Shown: piece after piece, positions 28,203 to 35,720 of the stretch
Layout of the letters: each line of letters opens with the position of its first letter
Numbering within the stretch: the stretch's first letter is position 1
Assembly: GCF_902826855.1 (NCBI RefSeq)
Contig: NZ_CADEGK010000001.1
Coordinates: forward strand, 50,825-86,544
Direction of reading: 5' to 3'
Source of the DNA: an uncultured Phenylobacterium sp.
GTDB taxonomy: Bacteria; Pseudomonadota; Alphaproteobacteria; Caulobacterales; Caulobacteraceae
Length of the DNA: 35,720 bases
Notes under the pieces: model-generated
Told to the model about the DNA's origin: nothing
Seen by the model: the letters and a program-made list of their open reading frames with translations, nothing else
Database searches by the model: none
Position numbers and translations under genes: made by a program

Positions 28203-29705
28203 ATGAGGCGGCGCCTGGCATTGGCCGCGCTGGCGCCCATGGCGTTCGCCAGTTTCGCTGTGGCGCAGCCGAAGGCGCCGCCCGCGCCCCCCGTCCTGAG
28301 CATCCCTCCGTCGGCCGACATGCTGGTCCCGTCGCCAGCGGCTCCGGTGGTGATCCCCCCGCTCAGTCCGGCCCAGGCGCAGACCGCGCTGGCGGTCCTG
28401 CGGGCCGCAGATCTGCACGGGCTGCAGCCCAAGGCCTACATTCCCGAGGGGGTTGCCGAGGCTGGTCCGCTCACCGCCGAGCAGCAGGCGGCGCTCGCCG
28501 ACGGGCTTGTGCGCTACGCGCGCGATGTGAGGATCGGGCGGATGGCCCCTGAGGCCTTCCCGGATTTCTGGGCGGTGCGCCCCGCGCCCTACGATCCCTC
28601 GGCGGACCTTGCCACGGCGCTGGGCGAGGGCCGGCTGCAGTCCTGGCTGGACAGCCTGCCGCCCCGCTATTCCGGCTACGCCGCCCTGAAGCGCGGCTTG
28701 GCCCGCTACCGCGAGATCGCCGGCAAGGGCGGCTGGTCCCCCGTGCCGGAAGGCGAGCCCCTGCGGCTGGGCGACAAGGGCCCGCGCGTGGCGGCGCTCC
28801 GCGCTCGGCTGGCGGCCGAGGACGCCGGCGTGCCCACGGCTGGCGGCGCGACCTTCGACAAGCCGCTGGAGGCGGCGGTGCAGCGCGCGCAGGGCCGCCT
28901 GGGGCTTCGTCCCGACGGCGTGGCCGGCAAGGACGTCCTGGCCTCACTGAACCAGCCGGTGGGCCAGAGGGTCCTGCAGATCATCGCCAATATGGAGCGC
29001 TGGCGCTGGGTGCCGCCTTCGATGCCGGCCACACGCGTCCAGGTGAACTCGGGCGCGGCCATCGTCACCCTGTTCCAGGACGACAAGGCGGTGCTGTCGA
29101 TGAAGGCGGTGTCGGGCCGGCGCGGGGACGAGACCCCGATGCTCATGTCGTCGATCCACAGCGTGGTCATCAATCCACCCTGGAACGTGCCGGCGAGCAT
29201 CGCGGCCAAGGAGCTGTGGCCGAAGGAGAAGGCCAACCCCGGCTATCTGGCGCGCAACGGTTACCGGATTATCCCGGTCGAAGGCGGCCAGCCCAGGCTG
29301 CAGCAGGCCTCTGGCGACGAGAGCGCCCTGGGCCGCTTCAAGTTCGACTTCGACAACCCCTTCGCCGTCTACCTGCACGACACGCCGTCCAAGGGCGGCT
29401 TCGACCGCTTTGCGCGCCAGGCCAGCCACGGCTGTGTGCGGCTGGAGAAGCCGCGGCTGCTGGCCGAGGCCTTGCTGGCGGGGGACACGAAGTGGACTCC
29501 CGAGGCGATCGACGCCCAGCTCGAAGGCGACAAGACCGTGCGCGCGCCATTGCCCGAGAGCGTGCCTGTGTTCATTTTCTACTGGACGGCCTTCGTTGGG
29601 TCCGACGGCCAGATGCGGTTCCGCTCAGATCCCTACGACTGGGACCGCGACCTGCTGCGGCGGGTAGGGGTGCTGGCCAAGGTCCAGGTGGCGGCCAAGA
29701 CCTGA
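28203..29705 (+). CDS. L,D-transpeptidase (YkuD domain, LdtD/YcbB type)
   Basis: This 500-residue exported enzyme should form 3-3 (DAP-DAP) cross-links in peptidoglycan. A signal peptide ends near residue 22 (FASFAVAQ). A large scaffold region follows, then a peptidoglycan-binding domain (LRLGDKGPRVAALRARL to GLRPDGVAGKDVLASL). The YkuD catalytic domain has HDTPSKGGFDRF and the active site ASHGCVRLEKP with H409 and catalytic C411. Order and size match the LdtD (YcbB) group rather than the short ErfK/YbiS group. ATG 28203 opens the signal peptide; the frame also opens ten codons earlier. A small proline-rich gene and a MepK-like gene follow, echoing the ycbB-ycbK neighbourhood of E. coli. Confidence 0.93.
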   Translation: MRRRLALAALAPMAFASFAVAQPKAPPAPPVLSIPPSADMLVPSPAAPVVIPPLSPAQAQTALAVLRAADLHGLQPKAYIPEGVAEAGPLTAEQQAALADGLVRYARDVRIGRMAPEAFPDFWAVRPAPYDPSADLATALGEGRLQSWLDSLPPRYSGYAALKRGLARYREIAGKGGWSPVPEGEPLRLGDKGPRVAALRARLAAEDAGVPTAGGATFDKPLEAAVQRAQGRLGLRPDGVAGKDVLASLNQPVGQRVLQIIANMERWRWVPPSMPATRVQVNSGAAIVTLFQDDKAVLSMKAVSGRRGDETPMLMSSIHSVVINPPWNVPASIAAKELWPKEKANPGYLARNGYRIIPVEGGQPRLQQASGDESALGRFKFDFDNPFAVYLHDTPSKGGFDRFARQASHGCVRLEKPRLLAEALLAGDTKWTPEAIDAQLEGDKTVRAPLPESVPVFIFYWTAFVGSDGQMRFRSDPYDWDRDLLRRVGVLAKVQVAAKT

Positions 29706-29731
29706 TGGATTTGGGCTGAGGGGCCTCGTTG

Positions 29732-30028
29732 ATGTTCAAGACCGTCCTGTGGATCGCCGCCGCCTGCGTGGCCGTGCTTATCGCCCTGGCGGTGAGCCGA
29801 AGCCTGAACTTCGACCGCCCGCCGCCGAAGGCCCTCGAGGCGCCCGCCGCGCCCGCCGCGCCCGTCGCCGCCAAGCCCGCCGCGGTCGCCGCACCGGTCG
29901 TCGCGCCCGAACCTCCGTCACCCCCGCCGCCGCCGACGCCTGAAGAGCAGCAGGTGGAGGACGACGCGGCCGCCACGGGAATGACCACGATGGAGAGCGA
30001 CGAGCCTCCCCCGGGGCCGCCGACCTGA
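29732..30028 (+). CDS. Small membrane-anchored proline-rich protein
   Basis: This 98-residue protein has one N-terminal membrane segment (VLWIAAACVAVLIALAV) followed by a low-complexity tail rich in Ala and Pro, including PPSPPPPPTP, and then acidic residues. I do not recognise a family. It follows the L,D-transpeptidase by 26 bases with GAGGGGC ahead of ATG 29732, so it is probably co-transcribed. Extended Pro/Ala segments in periplasmic proteins often span distance across the wall, as in TonB; that is only an analogy. The five-proline run would need EF-P for efficient translation, and efp with its modification genes is nearby, though the proximity is probably incidental. Confidence 0.7.
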   Translation: MFKTVLWIAAACVAVLIALAVSRSLNFDRPPPKALEAPAAPAAPVAAKPAAVAAPVVAPEPPSPPPPPTPEEQQVEDDAAATGMTTMESDEPPPGPPT

Positions 30029-30065
30029 TTCGGATGCGCTCAGTTCGGACCTGGCGGGTCGGCCT

Positions 30066-30620
30066 TTACGCCCCGCGCCACTGGCGCACGCGGCCGGTGT
30101 CGACGTGGACGAAGTTGGACGTAGGGTAGTAGCCGACGCCGCCGGCGCCGACGTTCAGGGCGGCGTCCTTCAGATGGACCAACTGCACCCCCGGCAGCCG
30201 CACGTCGATGGCCTTGCCCAGGATGTGCTGGCTGGTTTCGGCGACGCCGTGGCTCTTGCCACGCAGCATCGCGTTGGTGCGCGGCGAGCGGTAGCCGGAG
30301 ATGATCTGGAAGGGGGCGTTGGTCTCCACCCGGCTGCGAATCGCAGAGAGCGCGTCGAACAGCGCGGGGTCGATGAAGTGCTCATCACCGGTCCGCCAGT
30401 CACGCATCACGCGCGTGGCTTCCGCCAGAGCGTCCGGCAGATAGCTGCCGTTGGCGTAATAGACCGCGTTGAACTTCTCGCCGGTGTGCAGGTTGTCCAG
30501 GATCGCGCGCCGCGGCCCCCAGACATCGAGGGTCTTCCCCCAGGCCGGAGTCGTGACAGCGGTTAGGCCGAGACCTGCCCCCATTCGGAGGAGGTCCCTG
30601 CGGCGGACGAGGTTGAGCAT
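30066..30620 (-). CDS. Tat-exported DUF882/M15-like peptidoglycan endopeptidase (MepK/YcbK type)
   Basis: This 184-residue protein resembles YcbK/MepK, which in E. coli cleaves 3-3 cross-links made by L,D-transpeptidases. The N-terminus has a twin-arginine motif (RRRDLLRMG) and a hydrophobic segment, so it should use the Tat route, as E. coli YcbK does. The zinc site is SQHILGKAIDV (H132 and D139) plus FVHVDTG (H172 and D174), and IISGYRSPRTNAML precedes it, as in M15-type peptidases. ATG 30620 is chosen because it opens the Tat signal; the frame is open upstream to 30806. It converges on the L,D-transpeptidase and proline-rich genes, forming a cell-wall group. Confidence 0.91.
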   Translation of the reverse strand: MLNLVRRRDLLRMGAGLGLTAVTTPAWGKTLDVWGPRRAILDNLHTGEKFNAVYYANGSYLPDALAEATRVMRDWRTGDEHFIDPALFDALSAIRSRVETNAPFQIISGYRSPRTNAMLRGKSHGVAETSQHILGKAIDVRLPGVQLVHLKDAALNVGAGGVGYYPTSNFVHVDTGRVRQWRGA

Positions 30621-30790
30621 GTGCGTGCTTCCAGGCCGTCGTGGGGAAGCCGGCAATCTGGCGGGTGAATCGTTAACGTCAACCCTACGTGGCCTCGGGT
30701 GCGACCAGAGGCCGCCCCTTGCCTTTGCGAACGCAGCCCCGGACAGTCCGAGCCAGCGGCCCGCCAGAGGCCGTGGGGGAGATCGTCCAC

Positions 30791-32089
30791 ATGGCCACCG
30801 GCCCAACCGGCCTGCGCAAGGTCATCGCCGCCGCGATGATCGGCACCACCATCGAGTGGTACGACTTCTTCCTGTACGGCACCGCCGCGGCGCTGGTGTT
30901 CAACAAGCTGTTCTTTCCCGCCTCCGAGCCGCTGGTCGGCACCATGCTCGCGTTCGGGACCTATGCGCTGGGGTTCGCGGCCCGGCCGCTGGGCGGCATC
31001 GTCTTCGGCCACTTCGGCGACCGGATCGGGCGCAAGCGCCTGCTCATGCTCAGCTTGATCCTGATGGGCGTGGCGACTGTCCTGATCGGCTGCCTGCCGA
31101 CCCATGGGCAGGTGGGGATCCTGGCTCCGATCCTGTTGATCCTTCTACGGCTGGTGCAAGGCTTCGCAGTGGGCGGCGAGTGGGGCGGGGCGGTGCTGAT
31201 CGTAGCCGAGCACGGCGACGCCAAGGGCCGCGGCTTTTGGACCAGTTGGCCCCAGGCCGGCGTGGCGGCTGGCAGCCTGCTGGCATCGGGCATGCTGGCG
31301 CTGATGGCCACCCTGCAGAGCGAGGCGGATTTCCTCAGCTGGGGCTGGCGCGTGCCGTTCCTGCTCTCGGCCGTGCTGATTGGCGTCGGGTGGTGGATCC
31401 GCGCCACCGTGGAGGAAAGCCCCACCTTCCAGGCGGTGGCCCGCGATGTGGCGGCGCTGGAGAAGGCTCCGGCGCTCGAGGCGATCCGTCGCCGGCCAAG
31501 GCAGCTTCTCATCGGCGGCGGCCTCAGGGTCGCCGAGAACATCAGCTACTACATCGTCAGCGTCTTCCTGATCACCTACGTCACCCAGGCGGTCGGACTT
31601 TCGCGACAGGTGGCGCTGAACGCGATCCTGATCGCCTCTGCGGTCCACTGCTGCGCCATACCGTTCTTCGGCTGGCTCTCGGACCGGATCGGACGGCGGC
31701 CGGTCTACGCCTTCGGCGCCTTCGGCATGATGGGCTGGACGTTCGTCTTCTTCCGCCTGCTGGAGACCGCCGATCCCACCCTGATCATCCTGGCCAGCGT
31801 GGTGGCGCTTGTGTTCCATGCCGCCATGTACGGGCCGCAGGCGGCGTTCCTGGCGGAGATGTTCCCCACGCGGTTCCGCTACTCGGGGGTCTCGCTGTCC
31901 TATCAGGTGACCTCGATCTTCGCCGGCTCGCTGGCCCCGCTGATCGCCGCGGCCCTGCTGGCGGCGACCGGCTCCGGTACGCCCGTGGCGATCTATGTGG
32001 CCGGGGCCTCGCTGATCAGCGGGGTCGCCGCCCTGCTGGCGCGGGAGACCCGCGGCAAGACGTTCGCCGAGATCGACGCCGAAGCCTGA
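30791..32089 (+). CDS. MFS transporter, metabolite:H+ symporter (MHS) family
   Basis: This 432-residue inner-membrane carrier has twelve predicted helices. It shows the MHS-family N-terminal signature GTTIEWYDFFLYGTAAAL, the loop 2-3 motif FGDRIGRKRLLML, RLVQGFAVGGEWGGAVL in helix 4-5, and a second DRIGRRP in the central loop. Relatives import organic acids, proline/betaine or alpha-ketoglutarate with protons; the substrate here is not evident. ATG 30791 follows GGGGGAG and precedes the family N-terminus. It is divergent from the MepK-like gene over 170 bases. A strong hairpin terminator follows 11 bases after the stop. Confidence 0.93.
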   Translation: MATGPTGLRKVIAAAMIGTTIEWYDFFLYGTAAALVFNKLFFPASEPLVGTMLAFGTYALGFAARPLGGIVFGHFGDRIGRKRLLMLSLILMGVATVLIGCLPTHGQVGILAPILLILLRLVQGFAVGGEWGGAVLIVAEHGDAKGRGFWTSWPQAGVAAGSLLASGMLALMATLQSEADFLSWGWRVPFLLSAVLIGVGWWIRATVEESPTFQAVARDVAALEKAPALEAIRRRPRQLLIGGGLRVAENISYYIVSVFLITYVTQAVGLSRQVALNAILIASAVHCCAIPFFGWLSDRIGRRPVYAFGAFGMMGWTFVFFRLLETADPTLIILASVVALVFHAAMYGPQAAFLAEMFPTRFRYSGVSLSYQVTSIFAGSLAPLIAAALLAATGSGTPVAIYVAGASLISGVAALLARETRGKTFAEIDAEA

Positions 32090-32100
32090 GCCGGACACAG

Positions 32101-32130
32101 CAAGGGCCGCGCTTCGCAGCGCGGCCCTTG
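32101..32130 (+). terminator. Strong hairpin terminator of the transporter gene
   Basis: A perfect 13-bp stem (CAAGGGCCGCGCT with its complement) closes a TCGC loop, 12 bases after the stop of the MHS transporter. There is no long T-run, as often in high-GC bacteria. The CsbD-like gene converges from the other side 99 bases further, so it may also stop read-through from there. Confidence 0.75.
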
Positions 32131-32228
32131 GCCTCTCGGTCCACACATCCGGAAGGGGCGATATGATCCTGCGCCGTTGGGGACGCCGATCGCCGCTCCG
32201 TCGGGTGTGCCCTACGGACCGGAGCTTG

Positions 32229-32411
32229 CTAGTTCTTCAGAGCGTCGCGGGCCGCGTCCTTCAGGGCGCCGACGCCCTTCTGGACCTTGCCGGCCACACG
32301 CTCGGCGGTCCCTTCGGCTTCGAGGCGCTCGTTGCCCGTCGCCTTGCCGGCGGCTTCCTTCACCGAGCCCTTGATGTCCTTGGCCGCGCCCTTGGCCTCG
32401 TCCTTGTGCAT
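32229..32411 (-). CDS. CsbD-like stress protein
   Basis: This is a 60-residue hydrophilic, charged protein of the CsbD family, abundant in stress conditions in many bacteria but of unknown biochemical role. The family pattern is clear: MHKDEAKGAAKDIKGSVKE, then AAGKATGNERLEAEG, then GKVQKGVGALKDA. AGAGG lies nine bases before ATG 32411; an ATG nine bases earlier (32420) abuts that site directly and is less likely. In other bacteria such genes are under general stress control. No promoter was placed. Confidence 0.85.
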   Translation of the reverse strand: MHKDEAKGAAKDIKGSVKEAAGKATGNERLEAEGTAERVAGKVQKGVGALKDAARDALKN

Positions 32412-32482
32412 GTCACTCATCCTCTGCGGTTACTGTGGGTGGCCCCATCAGCGTTGACAGCGCGGAGGACCCGACAAGGTTC

Positions 32483-33076
32483 CTAGGCGGCGACCTTCGA
32501 TGTGCGTTCGAGCAGGGCCTCAAAGGCGGCGGCGGCCGAGCGCTCGGCGTCGGTGTCACCCATCATGCGGCGCGCATCCGCGTGGCCGAGGATGAAGCTC
32601 TTCATCTGGAAGTAAGCGGCCTGAGCCTCTGCATCCGCGAGAGGCGGGTCGCGCAGCAGCCGAATCTCGTTCGTCACGTTGGTGCGGAAGCGCTGCAGCC
32701 GCTGCTGAAGATAGTCCTTCAGAGGCCCGGGCTGGTCGTCCAGCTCGACGCTCAGCGCCATGATCGGACAGCCGCTGGCGGACCACCGGGTCTCGCCCCA
32801 GTGGAGCCAGCGCCGGAACACCTCCTCCACCCTCGCGCGCCCTGGCGGCAACGCGGCAGCCGGCGCCCAGACCGTCTCACGGAAGTGGTCCAGCGCCGCC
32901 TCCACGACGGCGCGGTGCATGTCTTCCTTGGACTCGAAATGCTTGAAGAGACCGCTCTTGGAGAGACCGACGGCCTCGGCCACGTCCGAGAGGCTCACTC
33001 CGGCGAGGCCGCGCAGCGCCGCCTGGCGCACGGCCTCGTCGACGATACGCGACTTCGTAGCCTCGCCCTTTTTCAA
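32483..33076 (-). CDS. TetR-family transcriptional regulator
   Basis: This repressor-type protein of about 197 residues has a TetR helix-turn-helix near its N-terminus (SLSDVAEAVGLSKSGLFKHFESKEDMH) and a ligand/dimer domain with WSASGCPIMALS. The frame is open to a GTG at 33100, but GGGAGG stands nine bases before a TTG at 33076, giving the usual TetR start MKKGEATKSRIVDEA; I take TTG as the start. The gene is divergent from a small exported protein, with a repeated operator-like sequence between, so it probably controls that gene and itself. The ligand is unknown. Confidence 0.9.
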   Translation of the reverse strand: MKKGEATKSRIVDEAVRQAALRGLAGVSLSDVAEAVGLSKSGLFKHFESKEDMHRAVVEAALDHFRETVWAPAAALPPGRARVEEVFRRWLHWGETRWSASGCPIMALSVELDDQPGPLKDYLQQRLQRFRTNVTNEIRLLRDPPLADAEAQAAYFQMKSFILGHADARRMMGDTDAERSAAAAFEALLERTSKVAA

Positions 33077-33093
33077 CAGCCAAGCCTCCCTGC

Positions 33094-33150
33094 TTGACAC
33101 AAAGTGACCGATCGTGCTCTTTCGTTTTTAGCGACCGGTCGTGCTCTTTT
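33094..33150. promoter_or_regulatory. Operator/promoter region with a near-perfect direct repeat
   Basis: GACCGATCGTGCTCTTT (33106-33122) recurs as GACCGGTCGTGCTCTTT (33133-33149), 27 bases apart, one base different. Each copy has a short palindrome at its left part (CGATCG; CGACCGGTCG), typical of TetR-family sites. TTGACA at 33094-33099 resembles a -35 element, and GCTCTTTC 16 bases on is near a Caulobacter-type -10. The region lies between the divergent TetR gene and the exported four-Cys gene. Repression by the adjacent TetR protein is inference. Confidence 0.65.
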
Positions 33151-33170
33151 CTACTGGAAGGATCACGAGA

Positions 33171-33518
33171 ATGCAAAGTTTCAAGATGTTGAGCGCGATC
33201 GCCGCAGGCGCGGTGCTCGTGTCAGGCGCGGCTTTGGCTCAAGCCCCCGGGTTCAGGGGCGAGGCCAAGCTCGTCACGCCGGCCTCCGCGCCGCGCGAAG
33301 CCGTCATCGCCGGGGTCGATTGGCGCTGCGAAGGTGATGCCTGCGTGGGCGTGGCGCTCCGCAAGGCCAACCTCGATGGCCTCGTCCGCGAATGCAGGAA
33401 GGTTGCTGCGGTCGTAGGCCCGGTGGCCAGCTACAAGTCCGGCGCATACGTGGCAGACAAGGGCCAGCTTAAGGCCTGCAATCGCGCGGCGCCGGCCCAA
33501 GCGGTGGCTGCGAACTAG
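33171..33518 (+). CDS. Small exported four-cysteine protein
   Basis: This 115-residue protein has a signal peptide ([24 protein letters not shown]) and a mature part of about 90 residues with four cysteines: C53 and C58 in [11 protein letters not shown]75 in VRECRKV and C103 in LKACNRA. The even number and export suggest two disulfides. I recall similar small periplasmic proteins of unknown function in Caulobacterales and sphingomonads but cannot name a family. ATG 33171 follows GGAAGGA. The gene lies opposite a TetR gene and behind a repeated operator-like sequence, so it is probably inducible. A hairpin with T-run follows it. Confidence 0.85.
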   Translation: MQSFKMLSAIAAGAVLVSGAALAQAPGFRGEAKLVTPASAPREAVIAGVDWRCEGDACVGVALRKANLDGLVRECRKVAAVVGPVASYKSGAYVADKGQLKACNRAAPAQAVAAN

Positions 33519-33549
33519 GGTCTTCGCCCTTAGGTTTCCAGTCGCCAGA

Positions 33550-33584
33550 CCCTGGGATGGCGCGCCGCTCCTCCCAGGGCTTTT
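33550..33584 (+). terminator. Hairpin with T-run after the four-cysteine gene
   Basis: CCCTGGGA and TCCCAGGG form a perfect 8-bp stem around a 14-base loop that itself contains the palindrome GGCGCGCC. CTTTT follows directly. It lies 32 bases after the stop and fits an intrinsic terminator separating this gene from ettA. Confidence 0.65.
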
Positions 33585-33670
33585 GGGCCGGTGCGTTGCG
33601 CCGAAGGCCTCTGGCCGCTATCTCCCCGCCTCAACTTCCCCACACTCCGATCAGCGAGCGCGGACGCCCC

Positions 33671-35335
<1,665 letters not shown>

Positions 35336-35441
35336 CGCGCGGCGCCGTAACGGCTGTGCCTGCGGCGCGGTTCGGCTAAACTCAAGACTCGCGCCGGACC
35401 GCGAAGGGGATTGCGGCCGCGCGCGGAGGCAGGATCACGCG

Positions 35442-35720
35442 ATGTCGATGTTCATCGATTCCAGCGGCCGGCTGCATCACGACCAGTCGCAGAACATGGC
35501 GCTCAACTGCCCGCACTGCCAGGTGCTGGCGCGTATCTCACCGGTGTCGGTACCGGACTTCAACCAGGTCACGCTGCACAAGCCCGCGCACGTCGGTCTG
35601 GTCTACCGCTGCGAATCCTGCAATTCACCGGTGTTCCTGAAGTTCGCGGTGAAGCTCTACGGCGGCAGCAGGGTCGAGCTGTCGACGACGTACACCGAGC
35701 TCGAGCGGCCGCCGGAGAAG
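35442..35720 (+). CDS. Zinc-ribbon-like protein, N-terminal part (cut by window end)
   Basis: The frame from ATG 35442 is open for 93 codons to the last base, with GGAGG fifteen bases upstream. Two CxxC pairs (NCPHCQ, C23 and C26; YRCESCNS, C57 and C60) form a likely zinc ribbon. The segment VFLKFAVKLYGG after the second pair recalls the start of DUF4145-type proteins, but I am not certain of that family. It follows ettA after 106 bases on the same strand. The rest of the protein and its function lie outside the window. Confidence 0.75.
   Translation, partial: MSMFIDSSGRLHHDQSQNMALNCPHCQVLARISPVSVPDFNQVTLHKPAHVGLVYRCESCNSPVFLKFAVKLYGGSRVELSTTYTELERPPEK

Noticed and set aside
30469-30790. Upstream coding extension before the MHS transporter
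   Set aside because: The family N-terminus starts at ATG 30791 with a good ribosome site; the upstream part overlaps the divergent MepK-like gene and its promoter.

Overview
The window is high-GC, densely packed alphaproteobacterial chromosome. Gene content points to the Caulobacterales, most likely a Caulobacter or Phenylobacterium relative: a PleC-like histidine kinase next to glnE and pepN, a haem-type FixL with FixJ and several single-domain receivers, and a PEP-CTERM-type surface protein. The placement rests on protein similarity recognised by eye. No rRNA, tRNA, CRISPR array, insertion sequence or phage gene was seen.

Region 1 (1-9676) is signalling and core metabolism. It holds the end of an OmpR-type regulator with its kinase, a truncated DoxX-like remnant, glnE (nitrogen control), a PleC-like kinase lacking a large periplasmic sensor, and pepN. 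Region 2 (9823-18519) is accessory metabolism and surface: a secreted cytochrome c-PQQ dehydrogenase, an overlapping pair of acyl-CoA dehydrogenases, a choice-of-anchor/PEP-CTERM protein, a GT4 glycosyltransferase and an exported amidase.

Region 3 (18662-23229) is an oxygen-sensing block. fixL and fixJ overlap; FixL keeps the haem-ligating His and the oxygen-signalling Arg. Three stand-alone receiver proteins surround them, one downstream and two divergent. The 376-bp gap between fixL and the divergent receivers holds four dyads. A GCGTACGTA word in one of them recurs before the second receiver, which suggests one regulon, possibly FixJ's own.

Region 4 (23284-28003) holds a TSUP exporter and then the complete EF-P modification set: efp (GTG start) divergent from epmA, an exported alpha/beta hydrolase, and epmB. 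Region 5 (28203-30620) is cell wall: an LdtD/YcbB-like L,D-transpeptidase, a small membrane-anchored proline-rich protein, and a convergent Tat-exported MepK/YcbK-like endopeptidase. Region 6 (30791-35720) has an MHS-family transporter with a strong hairpin terminator, a CsbD-like stress protein, a TetR regulator divergent from a small four-cysteine exported protein with a repeated operator-like sequence between them, ettA, and the start of a two-CxxC protein cut by the window end.

I found no clearly new defence or mobile system. The strongest leads are the FixLJ/multi-receiver block with its dyads, the hydrolase inside the EF-P modification cluster, the TetR/four-Cys pair, and the PleC-like kinase with almost no periplasmic domain.
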